A stretch of DNA of 64,000 nt, taken from NCBI GenBank assembly GCA_900555735.1, contig USMI01000001.1, forward strand, positions 10,945 to 74,944, in the 5' to 3' direction. Under the pieces are notes generated by a model. It was not told the origin of the DNA, did no database searches, and worked only from the letters and a program-made list of their open reading frames with translations. The first letter of the stretch is position 1. Every line of letters begins with the position of its first letter. Positions 16,499 through 23,811 of the stretch are shown in pieces. Source of the DNA: an uncultured Eubacteriales bacterium (GTDB taxonomy: Bacteria > Bacillota > Clostridia > Oscillospirales > Oscillospiraceae). Both the position numbers and the translations under genes were made by a program.

Positions 16499-16548
16499 AT
16501 ACCATAGGGGGTATGTGTATAATATACCCCTATGGGTATCCTTGTCAA
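16499..16548 (-). promoter_or_regulatory. Promoter with two CsoR-like operators
   Basis: Minus strand: TTGACA (16548-16543), 18 bases, TATTAT. Two G-tract palindromes overlap it: ATACCC-CTAT-GGGTAT at 16524-16539 and ATACC-atagg-GGTAT type at 16499-16514. Such C/G-tract dyads are the known binding sites of CsoR copper sensors, and a CsoR gene is the next one upstream. Copper-type derepression of the truncated ATPase unit is inferred. Confidence 0.7.
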
Positions 16549-16550
16549 GA

Positions 16551-16579
16551 AAAAAAGAAGGGCTTCACCCTTCTTTTTT
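16551..16579. terminator. Terminator of the csoR gene
   Basis: aaaaaagaaggg pairs with cccttctttttt around CTTCA, directly after the minus-strand csoR stop (16584). Confidence 0.85.
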
Positions 16580-16583
16580 ATGT

Positions 16584-16859
16584 TCAGCCCATGTTGGAAA
16601 ACCGCTCCACCGCCTTGGTAAAGCTCTCGATGGTCTTGTCGGCATCTCCGTGCTCGATGCCGTCCCGGACACAGTGCTTGATATGCCCTTCCAACACCAC
16701 CTTGCCGCAGCCGTGCAGCGCAGCCTTGGCCGCGTTGATCTGGGCCAGCACATCCTCACAGGGGACATCCTCGTCGATCATGCGGTCGATGGCCTGCACC
16801 TGCCCGATAATCTTTTTCAGTCTGCGGTGCAGATTGTCCGCATCCATGCATTGCTTCAT
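16584..16859 (-). CDS. CsoR/RcnR-family metal-sensing repressor
   Basis: The 91-residue all-helical protein matches the DUF156 family: HRRLKKIIGQVQAIDRMIDEDVPCEDVLAQINAAKAAL then GHIKHC. The conserved ligand positions are Cys36 (in DVPCED), His61 and Cys65 (in GHIKHC), the Cys-His-Cys set of copper-type CsoR. Metal binding would release it from operators at 16499-16539. It has its own promoter and terminator. Confidence 0.88.
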   Translation of the reverse strand: MKQCMDADNLHRRLKKIIGQVQAIDRMIDEDVPCEDVLAQINAAKAALHGCGKVVLEGHIKHCVRDGIEHGDADKTIESFTKAVERFSNMG

Positions 16860-16888
16860 GCTTTGACCTCCACAATCGGTATGGGTAA

Positions 16889-16917
16889 ATTATAGCCCGC
16901 CGTCTCCGGATTGTCAA
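16889..16917 (-). promoter_or_regulatory. Promoter of csoR
   Basis: Minus strand: TTGACA (16917-16912), 17 bases, TATAAT (16894-16889). The sequence just after it contains TACCCATACC, a possible half operator for autoregulation. Confidence 0.75.
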
Positions 16918-16987
16918 CTGCCGCCGCGGGAGCAGCGCCTGCGACTTGGGCAACTTTATTCTTTTTTCATCATCCTTCTTGGAATTT

Positions 16988-17008
16988 TTGTCACTTTTTT
17001 TGTGACAA
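16988..17008. promoter_or_regulatory. Inverted repeat upstream of the DUF6110-ATPase promoter
   Basis: ttgtcac and gtgacaa (7-base arms, 7-base T spacer) lie just before the -35 box at 17013. A regulator site is possible; the regulator is unknown. Confidence 0.4.
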
Positions 17009-17012
17009 AATC

Positions 17013-17041
17013 TTGATTTTTTACCTATCCCATGATATAGT
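17013..17041 (+). promoter_or_regulatory. Promoter of the DUF6110-ATPase operon
   Basis: TTGATT (17013-17018), 17 bases, TATAGT (17036-17041), 57 bases before the first start codon. Confidence 0.65.
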
Positions 17042-17051
17042 ACAGGCAAGA

Positions 17052-17067
17052 ATTAGCATATGCTAAT
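17052..17067. promoter_or_regulatory. Perfect 16-bp palindrome, DtxR-like operator candidate
   Basis: ATTAGCATATGCTAAT is fully self-complementary and sits between the -10 box and the ribosome site. Its TTAG-N6-CTAA core matches the general plan of DtxR/MntR/IdeR operators. The assignment is by pattern only. Confidence 0.5.
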
Positions 17068-17097
17068 CGACGAATTTATCAGATCAGGAGGTAATCT

Positions 17098-17370
17098 ATG
17101 ATGAAGAAATTAGGTCTGTTCGCCGCCGGTGTGCTGTTCGGCACCGCCGGTATCAAGGTGCTCAGCAGCAAGGATGCCAAGAAGGTATACACCCACACCA
17201 CCGCCGCCGTGCTGCGCGCCAAGGACAGCGTGATGGAGACCGTCACCACCGTTCGTGAGAACGCCGAGGATATTTACGCCGACGCCAAGGCCATCAACCA
17301 GCAGCGGGCCGAAGAGGCTGCCGCCGCCGTGGTGGAGGACACTTCCAAGGAAGAAGCCAGCGCTGAATAA
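17098..17370 (+). CDS. DUF6110-like small protein, partner of P-type ATPase
   Basis: The 90-residue protein has one N-terminal hydrophobic segment (KLGLFAAGVLFGTAGIKVLSS, a YtxH-like anchor), then a long charged amphipathic helix. It resembles the small DUF6110 proteins commonly found directly before heavy-metal P-type ATPases in Firmicutes; their job is not established. The start follows CAGGAGGTAATCT. Only two bases separate its stop from the ATPase start. Confidence 0.72.
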   Translation: MMKKLGLFAAGVLFGTAGIKVLSSKDAKKVYTHTTAAVLRAKDSVMETVTTVRENAEDIYADAKAINQQRAEEAAAAVVEDTSKEEASAE

Positions 17371-17372
17371 CC

Positions 17373-19460
17373 ATGAAATGCAACATTCTCCACGAATCCG
17401 CCGGGCGTCTGCGGGTGCATCTGTACTGCGGATACATGACGCTGCATCAGGCGGACGTACTGGAATACTCTCTGCGCAGCATCAGCGGCGTGACTGAGGT
17501 CAAGGTCTATGACCGCACTCAGGACGCCGTGGTGCTCTATACCGGAAGGCGCGGCGACGTCATTGCCGCGCTGGCGGCCTTCTCCTTCCCCAAGGCCGAG
17601 GCCATGGAGCTGGTTCCGGAGCACACCTCCCGCGCCCTGAACCGGGAGTTTGAGGACAAGCTGGTCATGACCGTCATGCGGCGGTGCATCTCCAAGCTGT
17701 TCCTGCCCTTCCCCATCACCTCGGCGCTGGCGGTGATCCGCTCCGTGAAGTACATCAAGGAGGGGCTGAAAGCCCTGTGGCACGGCAAGCTGTCCGTGGC
17801 AGTACTGGATGCCACCGCCGTAACGGTGTCCATCGTCCGGGGCGACTTCTCCACCGCCGGCTCCGTCATGTTCATGCTGCGGCTGGGTGAAATTCTGGAG
17901 GAGTGGACCCACAAGAAATCCGTGGCCGATCTGGCCGGTGTCATGAGCCTGAACGTGGACAAGGTCTGGCTTCAGGTAAACGACACCGAGGTGCTGGTGC
18001 CAGTCTCCGACGTGAAGGCCGGTGACTGCGTGGTAGTGCGTACCGGCAGCATGATCCCGCTGGACGGCAAGGTGGTGTCCGGCGAGGCTATGGTGAATCA
18101 GGCTTCCATGACCGGCGAGTCCATGCCCGTTCCCAAGCGGCCCGGCAGCTATGTGTACGCCGGCACCGTGGCCGAGGAGGGCGAGTGCGTCATTCAGGTG
18201 GAGAAAGCCTCCGGCAGCGGCCGCTATGACCGCATCGTTCACATGATCGAGGAGTCGGAGAAGCTAAAATCTACCGCCGAGGACAAGGCCGCCCGTCTGG
18301 CGGACCGGCTGGTGCCCTATACGCTGGGCGGCACGGCGCTGACGTATGTGCTGACCCGCAACATCACCAAGACGCTGGCGGTGCTGATGGTGGACTTCTC
18401 CTGCGCGCTGAAGCTGGCCATTCCCATCGCGGTGCTGTCCGCCATGCGGGAGAGCAGCGGCCACCGCATCTCCGTCAAGGGCGGACGCTTTCTGGAGGCC
18501 GTGGCGAAAGCCGACACCATCGTGTTTGACAAAACCGGCACCCTGACCTATGCCACCCCCAAGGTAGCTCAGATCATCACCTTCGGCAATTACAAGGAGC
18601 CGGATATGCTGCGGCTGGCTGCCTGTCTGGAGGAGCACTATCCCCACTCCATGGCCAACGCTGTGGTGGAGGAGGCCAAGAATCGCGGCCTTTCCCATGA
18701 GGAATACCACTCGCAGGTGCAGTATGTGGTGGCTCACGGCATCTCCAGCATGGTGGAAAACAAATCGGTGCTGATCGGCAGCGCCCACTTCGTGTTCGAG
18801 GACGAGGGCTGCCGTGTTCCGGAGGGCGAGCAGGAGAAATTCGACAGCCTGCCCGATGCCTACTCCCACCTGTATCTGTGCATTGCCGGAGAGCTGGCTG
18901 CCGTCATCTGCGTTTTCGACCCCTTACGGAAGGAGGCTCGCGCCGCCGTACAGGCGCTGCATGCGTGCGGCATCTCCAAGGTGGTCATGATGACCGGCGA
19001 CAACCGCAAGACCGCCGAGGCCGTGGCCCGTCAGGTTGGCGTGGACGCCGTGTTCGCCGAGGTTTTGCCGGAGGATAAGGCGGAATTCATCCGTCAGGAA
19101 AAGGCTGCCGGTCGTACCGTTATCATGGTGGGCGACGGTGTCAACGACTCCCCCGCTCTTTCGGAGGCCGACGCAGGCATCGCCATCTCCACCGGCGCGG
19201 CCATCGCCCGGGAGATCGCCGACATCACCATCGCGTCGGAGGACCTGTTCGAGCTGGTGACGCTGCGGAAGCTGGGCGAGGCGCTGATGGCCCGCATCCA
19301 CCGGAACTACCGGTTCATCGTGGGTTTCAACTTCTCGCTGATCGTGCTGGGCGTGGCGGGCGTTCTGCCGCCTACCACCTCTGCCCTGCTGCACAATATG
19401 TCCACGCTGGGCATCAGTCTCAAGAGCATGACCGACCTGCTGCCCGACGAAAAGAAATGA
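17373..19460 (+). CDS. Heavy-metal-type P-type ATPase with non-CPC motif
   Basis: The 695-residue pump is complete: a divergent HMA-like N-terminal domain (residues 1-80, lacking a CxxC), TGES actuator motif, DFSCALKLAIP at about 341-351, phosphorylation motif DKTGTLT (Asp386), TGDN (near 541) and GDGVNDSPALSEADAGIA (near 587). The usual metal-binding CPC of the sixth helix is replaced by Phe-Ser-Cys, so the ion may not be copper or zinc. It has no ribosome site of its own and is coupled to the DUF6110 gene. Upstream lies a DtxR-like palindrome, which hints at iron or manganese. Export direction and ion are inference. Confidence 0.85.
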   Translation: MKCNILHESAGRLRVHLYCGYMTLHQADVLEYSLRSISGVTEVKVYDRTQDAVVLYTGRRGDVIAALAAFSFPKAEAMELVPEHTSRALNREFEDKLVMTVMRRCISKLFLPFPITSALAVIRSVKYIKEGLKALWHGKLSVAVLDATAVTVSIVRGDFSTAGSVMFMLRLGEILEEWTHKKSVADLAGVMSLNVDKVWLQVNDTEVLVPVSDVKAGDCVVVRTGSMIPLDGKVVSGEAMVNQASMTGESMPVPKRPGSYVYAGTVAEEGECVIQVEKASGSGRYDRIVHMIEESEKLKSTAEDKAARLADRLVPYTLGGTALTYVLTRNITKTLAVLMVDFSCALKLAIPIAVLSAMRESSGHRISVKGGRFLEAVAKADTIVFDKTGTLTYATPKVAQIITFGNYKEPDMLRLAACLEEHYPHSMANAVVEEAKNRGLSHEEYHSQVQYVVAHGISSMVENKSVLIGSAHFVFEDEGCRVPEGEQEKFDSLPDAYSHLYLCIAGELAAVICVFDPLRKEARAAVQALHACGISKVVMMTGDNRKTAEAVARQVGVDAVFAEVLPEDKAEFIRQEKAAGRTVIMVGDGVNDSPALSEADAGIAISTGAAIAREIADITIASEDLFELVTLRKLGEALMARIHRNYRFIVGFNFSLIVLGVAGVLPPTTSALLHNMSTLGISLKSMTDLLPDEKK

Positions 19461-19465
19461 TAAAG

Positions 19466-19497
19466 AAAGACCTCCGGAACTCCGGAGGTCTTTTTTT
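19466..19497 (+). terminator. Terminator of the DUF6110-ATPase operon
   Basis: aaagacctccgga pairs with tccggaggtcttt around AC, followed by T7. Confidence 0.92.
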
Positions 19498-19503
19498 ATG
19501 GTA

Positions 19504-20334
19504 TCAAAACTCCAATCGGACGATCTGCATGTTCATCATGTTGTCGCCCACCTTGGCCAAAAAGCGGAAAAATCCGCTGACGGAGGGATCGTTCAGATCC
19601 TGATAGCCCAGCATGTAGCCGCGGCTGGATACCCGCATGCCCAGTGCCCATGGTGACAGCTCCTTTTTGGCGTCCACCACGGCGAAATACGCACCCACGT
19701 CCTGAATGTTGGCGGTTTTGATCCACGTCTTCAGCATCAGCTTCACGGCCCTTCTGTTGGCCGCGTCGAACACCAGACGTCCGTCGGGGAACGCGGCGTG
19801 CATAGCCTGCACCAGTGCCTTGACCTGCTCCGTCAGGAAATAGTAGAACACGCCTGCCGCGAAGAACACCACGCCATTGGACGCATCGATCTTCCCGAAC
19901 CATGAGGTGTCGTTCAGGTCGCAGGGGATGTTCTCCTCCCGCTCTCCGGCGGGCAGCAGCTCATTGCGCACGTCGATAACGGCGGGAAAATCCAGATTGT
20001 AGATCTTGCCCCTGCCGTTATCACAACTCCGGCCGGTATCGTCCAGCCCGCAGCCCAGATTGACCACCGCCGCGTTGGGATGGGTCCGCAGATAGTCGCG
20101 CACCTCCCACGCCAGATCGTTCTGCCGCATGGCCACCTCCAGAAAGCCGAAGCGATGCATGACGCTTTTGGACTTCCCGGCCAGCGCCGAAAAATCGTAG
20201 TCGACCTCATCCATGAGCCGGACAGCCGTTTCATCATAAAACAGCCGCGGATACAGCTCCGAGCACATCTTCCGTCCGTACAGGGGGATCACCAGCGTCT
20301 CCTGCACGGTGTTCTTTTCAATATGGTATTTCAT
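19504..20334 (-). CDS. SAM-dependent methyltransferase of the LCM family
   Basis: The 276-residue protein resembles the leucine carboxyl methyltransferase (LCM) family, which in bacteria includes polyketide-cluster O-methyltransferases. The SAM-binding motif is VVNLGCGLDDTG near residue 90, followed by the acidic NLDFPAVIDVRNELLP strand, and GVFYYFLTEQVKALVQAM later. It overlaps the end of the ATC-hydrolase gene by 4 bases (ATGA), so the two are translated together. The substrate is unknown. Confidence 0.82.
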   Translation of the reverse strand: MKYHIEKNTVQETLVIPLYGRKMCSELYPRLFYDETAVRLMDEVDYDFSALAGKSKSVMHRFGFLEVAMRQNDLAWEVRDYLRTHPNAAVVNLGCGLDDTGRSCDNGRGKIYNLDFPAVIDVRNELLPAGEREENIPCDLNDTSWFGKIDASNGVVFFAAGVFYYFLTEQVKALVQAMHAAFPDGRLVFDAANRRAVKLMLKTWIKTANIQDVGAYFAVVDAKKELSPWALGMRVSSRGYMLGYQDLNDPSVSGFFRFLAKVGDNMMNMQIVRLEF

Positions 20335-21032
20335 ACGTTCCTCCGATAACCCGCTTCATCCCGGTATTCGGGATGCGCCTTCAGATATTCGTCTCGATCG
20401 CCGCAGATGGTATAGTCGCATTTGCAGCCGTTGGCACAGGTGGTGGTGCGCACCAGCCGCGCGTGGAGCAGCTCCATGGACACAAAGTCCACGTTGCACA
20501 GGGCGGGCATGATGTCCGTCAGCCCGTTCTTGATGGCAAATTCCGCCGCAGGGCACGCCGTAAACTCATAATAGATAGGCTTTCCCTTCTCATAGGGGGC
20601 AACCTTCATCTCGTAATCGTGCCACTTGTCGCAGCGCACCTTGGCCGAGGTGAACGCCTGATACATGAGCCTGCGCCAGAAGGGCTTGTTGCAGTCCACG
20701 AAGCGCAGTCTGCGGAAGGCGGGCAGGATCAGGTTTTCCTCCATCTCCTCGATCTCCCGGAAGGAGGTGACCGCCTTGCAGACGACGTAGTAGCTCAGGA
20801 TGGCAATGCAGTCATAGGTGCCGCCCGCGCCGTTGTGGAAGTTCTTTCTGCCGCCCAGATCGGTGCGCCAGTCGGCGAGAAACGCCGCATACTGCCGCTG
20901 CACCTGCTCCCACACCGCTTCCCGCTGCTCCGGCGGATAATGGAGGGCGATCTTCTGCTGAATCTCTTTTTTGCAGGGCTTGGAGTACAACACATGGCAG
21001 GTGCGGTCAAATTGCAGTTCGTTGTCCTTCAT
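20331..21032 (-). CDS. L-2-amino-thiazoline-4-carboxylic acid hydrolase family protein
   Basis: The 233-residue protein has the pattern of the ATC hydrolase family, named for an enzyme that opens the thiazoline ring on the way to L-cysteine: ACPAAEFAIKNGLTDIMPALCNVDF, then LVRTTTCANGCKCDYTI with conserved Cys and Asp. Many Clostridia carry paralogues of unknown substrate, so the reaction is not certain. First gene of a two-gene unit with the methyltransferase. The start follows AAAGGAGACGGA. Confidence 0.8.
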   Translation of the reverse strand: MKDNELQFDRTCHVLYSKPCKKEIQQKIALHYPPEQREAVWEQVQRQYAAFLADWRTDLGGRKNFHNGAGGTYDCIAILSYYVVCKAVTSFREIEEMEENLILPAFRRLRFVDCNKPFWRRLMYQAFTSAKVRCDKWHDYEMKVAPYEKGKPIYYEFTACPAAEFAIKNGLTDIMPALCNVDFVSMELLHARLVRTTTCANGCKCDYTICGDRDEYLKAHPEYRDEAGYRRNV

Positions 21033-21058
21033 TCCGTCTCCTTTGATGCCGCTATACG

Positions 21059-21074
21059 GTTAGTCGCAACTAAC
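21059..21074. promoter_or_regulatory. Palindromic operator candidate, GTTAGT-N4-ACTAAC
   Basis: Perfect 6-base arms with a CGCA centre lie between the promoter at 21119-21147 and the start at 21032. The symmetry is typical of a dimeric repressor such as MarR type. No regulator gene is adjacent. Confidence 0.5.
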
Positions 21075-21118
21075 TGTCCGTGTTTGAAAAAGCCGCTCAC
21101 CGCAGCATTGACGGGGCT

Positions 21119-21147
21119 ATTGTAATACGTCCGGCAAAAAATGTCAA
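21119..21147 (-). promoter_or_regulatory. Promoter of the ATC-hydrolase/methyltransferase unit
   Basis: Minus strand: TTGACA (21147-21142), 17 bases, TACAAT (21124-21119). Confidence 0.75.
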
Positions 21148-21225
21148 GGCGCCCGCCAGCTTCCACGGAAAAAGCGCACCCTCTCCGCTGCGAAAGGGCA
21201 CGCCAGATGATAGCAGCCAAATCTG

Positions 21226-21708
21226 TTATTCGTGGCCTTCGGCGGCGATCATGTGCATGGCATGCTCCAGTGCGCCGATCACGGCGGTCAGGTTCTCCCG
21301 CGCCGCCTTTTCCGAGCCGGGCAGGTTGAGGATCAGGCTATTGCCCCGTGTGCCTGCCACGGCGCGGGACAGCATGGCGCGGGGCGTGATCTTCAATCCC
21401 TCCGCCCACATGGCCACGGGGATGGCGGGAATCTCCCGCTCCAGCACCGCCAGTGTGGCCTCCGGCGTCACATCCTTGGGTGACAGGCCCGTGCCGCCGG
21501 TGGTGATGATAAGATCGATCTTTCGCGTGTCGGCGCAATCACGGAGTACCGCGCTGATTTGATCCTTCTCATCCGGCACGATGGCAGTGTGGACGACGGT
21601 AAAGCCCGCCTCCTCCAGCATACCGCAGACAGCGGGGCCGCTGGTATCCTTCCGCTGTCCCCTGCTGCCCAGATCTCTGACGGTAATGACCGCCGCTGTA
21701 TAGCTCAT
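21226..21708 (-). CDS. MogA/MoaB-family molybdenum cofactor protein
   Basis: The 160-residue protein belongs to the family that adenylylates molybdopterin before metal insertion. It shows the molybdopterin-binding pattern IDLIITTGGTGLSPKDVTPEATLAVLEREIPAIP and the LPGSEKAARENL loop. Its start overlaps the stop of the IclR gene, so both come from one minus-strand transcript. It appears intact, unlike the MoeA-like and modA genes on the other side of the regulator. Confidence 0.88.
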   Translation of the reverse strand: MSYTAAVITVRDLGSRGQRKDTSGPAVCGMLEEAGFTVVHTAIVPDEKDQISAVLRDCADTRKIDLIITTGGTGLSPKDVTPEATLAVLEREIPAIPVAMWAEGLKITPRAMLSRAVAGTRGNSLILNLPGSEKAARENLTAVIGALEHAMHMIAAEGHE

Positions 21709-22484
21709 AGGGTTTCCTCCTTTTTTCGATAGCCCAGTGCCGCCGAGAGCATGGAGGCCGTGGCGCAGACCTGCTCCACAGCGGCATGAAATTCGTCGGA
21801 ATGGGTGCTGCGGAACATGCCGATCACACCGATGGTGTACCTGACCTCGCCCTCCACTGTATAGACCGGCGCGGAAATGGAGCGCAGGCCGATCTTGTAC
21901 TCGCCGTTTTCAATGGCGTAGCCGTTGGCGCGGCACAGGCGTATCTCCTGCATCAGCGCGGCGGGGTCGATGATGGTATGGGGCGTAAAGGGTGTCATGT
22001 TCTGCCGCCGGAGAAGCTTTTCCACCTCCTGCGGCGGCCGGTGGGCCAGAAACATTTTCCCCTGCGAGGTGCAGTAGATGGGCAGCCGCGCACCCACGTC
22101 CGAGACGATGCGCAGCTTGTCCCGCGCCTCCACCTGATCCAGTGTAATAACGCTGTCACCCTCGCAGATGGACAGCATCACCGACGCGCCGGTCTGCTGA
22201 CACAGCCGCTCCATATAGGGATGGGCCACCAGCGAGATGTCCCATGACCGCTCCACCTGCCGCCCATACTCAAACAGCCGCAGGCCCAGCGTGTACTTGC
22301 CCTCCGCGTCCTGCGTGATCACGTCGTATGTCCGCATGGTGGTTAGCAGACCGAAAACCGTACTTTTGGGATAGCCGCACTGCTCGGATATCTCCTTCAG
22401 CGACAGAGGCTTCCCCGCCTGACTCAGTGTTTGCAGCAGCTCCATCGCCTTGGCAACGGACAGTATGATATTGCCATCCACCAT
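21705..22484 (-). CDS. IclR-family transcriptional regulator
   Basis: The 259-residue protein has an N-terminal winged helix (SVAKAMELLQTLSQAGKPLSLKEISEQCGYPKSTVFGLLTTM) and a C-terminal IclR effector domain (about residues 80-255) with SQGKMFLAHRPPQEVEKLL. I chose the start at 22484 because AGGCAGGTG lies before it; the longer frame to 22583 runs over its promoter. It is divergent from the MoeA-like gene and cotranscribed with mogA, so it may control the molybdenum locus. Ligand unknown. Confidence 0.85.
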   Translation of the reverse strand: MVDGNIILSVAKAMELLQTLSQAGKPLSLKEISEQCGYPKSTVFGLLTTMRTYDVITQDAEGKYTLGLRLFEYGRQVERSWDISLVAHPYMERLCQQTGASVMLSICEGDSVITLDQVEARDKLRIVSDVGARLPIYCTSQGKMFLAHRPPQEVEKLLRRQNMTPFTPHTIIDPAALMQEIRLCRANGYAIENGEYKIGLRSISAPVYTVEGEVRYTIGVIGMFRSTHSDEFHAAVEQVCATASMLSAALGYRKKEETL

Positions 22485-22509
22485 GGTACAGCACCTGCCT
22501 TTCCCCTGT

Positions 22510-22538
22510 ATCATAGTGGCTTCGACCGGTTCTGTCAA
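22510..22538 (-). promoter_or_regulatory. Promoter of the IclR-mogA unit
   Basis: Minus strand: TTGACA (22538-22533), 17 bases, TATGAT (22515-22510). Confidence 0.7.
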
Positions 22539-22588
22539 GGGCAATCCGGCAACGCCGTCACAAGATCCGACAATATCGTACAATCAAT

Positions 22589-22618
22589 TTGAAATCACGC
22601 CGCGCAAAATGGTAAAAT
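22589..22618 (+). promoter_or_regulatory. Promoter of the MoeA-like gene
   Basis: TTGAAA (22589-22594), 18 bases, TAAAAT (22613-22618), 40 bases before the ATG at 22658. It diverges from the IclR promoter. The intervening sequence (ACAAT twice, 22570-22584) may hold the regulator site. Confidence 0.55.
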
Positions 22619-22657
22619 AGGCCAGATTCCAATGTGTGCCGTCAGGAGGGATACATC

Positions 22658-23676
22658 ATGAAGCTGATCCGGACGCAGGACGCCGTGGGCCATGTACTGT
22701 GCCATGTATGACCCAGATCATCAAGGACAAGTACAAGGACGCCCGCTTCCGCAAGGGCCATGTGGTCACGGAGGAGGATATCCCCGTGCTGCTGAGCATG
22801 GGCAAGGAGCACCTCTACGTCTGGGAGATGACCCCCGGCATGGTGCATGAGAACGACGCGGCGGAGCGCCTGCTGGCCCTGTGCGGGCAGGAGAACATGA
22901 CCCGCAGCGCGGTAAAAGAGGGCAAGATCGAGCTGAAGGCCGCCTGTGACGGCGTGTTTCTGGTGGACTCCCGGCGGCTGATCGCGGTAAACGGTCAGGA
23001 CGAGGTGATGATCGCCACCCGGAAGGGCGGCACCGCCGTCCGCAAGGGCGACAAGCTGGCGGGCATGCGGGTGATCCCCCTCATTATTGAAGAGGGAAAG
23101 CTGCAAAAGGCCGAGCGTGCCGCAGGCACGGAGCCGCTGCTGACGCTGCGGCCCTATGTACGGAAAACCGCATGTATCGTCGCCACCGGCGGCGAGGTGA
23201 AGTCCGGTCTCATCAAGGACACCTTTACCCCCGTGGTGGTGGACAAGCTGAAGTCCTATGGCATTGAGACGCTTGAGGTGGTTTACTCCGGCGACGGCGT
23301 GGAGAACGTCCGTGACGCGGTGCTGGCCATGCGGGAGAAGCAGCCCGACATGATCCTGTGTACCGGCGGCATGAGCGTTGATCCCGACGACAACACCCCC
23401 GGCGGCATCAAGGCGGCAGGTGCCAATATCGTGGCCTACGGCGCGCCGGTGCTGCCCGGTGCCATGTTCCTGCTGGGCTATTTTGACGACGGTATGCCCG
23501 TGATGGGCCTGCCCGACTGCGTCATGTACGCGGGCGCTACGGTGTTTGACCTGCTGCTGCCCCGTGTGGCGGCGGACGTCCCCGTCACCCGCGCTGACAT
23601 CGCCGCCCTGGGCGAGGGCGGGCTGTGCCTTGGCTGCGGCGAGTGCCGCTATCCCATCTGCCCCTTCGGCAAATAA
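22658..23676 (+). CDS. MoeA-like molybdopterin-binding protein, frameshifted near its start
   Basis: The ATG at 22658 follows TCAGGAGGGATACATC and reads MKLIRTQDAVGHVLCHV, then stops. One base further on, the same protein continues as MTQIIKDKYKDARFRKGHVV to the stop at 23676. A single missing base at about 22706-22708 (CATGTATGACC instead of CATGNTATGACC) explains this. The main part (from ATG 22708, 322 residues) has the MoCF-binding fold (ILCTGGMSVDPDDNTPGGIKAAG, LPGAMFLLGYFDDG) and a Cys-rich tail, CLGCGECRYPICPFGK. Without the good ribosome site, expression is doubtful. A sequencing error is the alternative. Confidence 0.72.
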
Positions 23677-23681
23677 AAGCG

Positions 23682-23708
23682 TCATACGCCCGATGGGCGT
23701 ATGATTTT
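23682..23708 (+). terminator. Terminator after the MoeA-like gene
   Basis: tcatacgcc pairs with ggcgtatga around a short loop, followed by TTTT. Confidence 0.7.
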
Positions 23709-23750
23709 GAAAGCCGTTATCCTTGCAAAAGAATTGCGATCAGATAAAAA

Positions 23751-23788
23751 TACCATCGAATGACAAGGGCCCTTGTTAATCGATGGTA
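23751..23788. repeat. Long interrupted palindrome before modA
   Basis: taccatcga (23751-23759) pairs with tcgatggta (23780-23788), and inside it acaaggg pairs with cccttgt (23763-23776). It ends 24 bases before the modA start. There is no T tract after it, so it is more likely an operator or leader fold than a terminator. Confidence 0.55.
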
Positions 23789-23811
23789 AAACCAACCAAG
23801 AAAGGAAAAAC

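Noticed and set aside
22636..22707. N-terminal extension MPSGGIHHEADPDAGRRGP of the MoeA-like frame
   Set aside because: It is the wrong frame over the true start region; the correct N-terminus (MKLIRTQDAVGHVL) lies in another frame behind the ribosome site.
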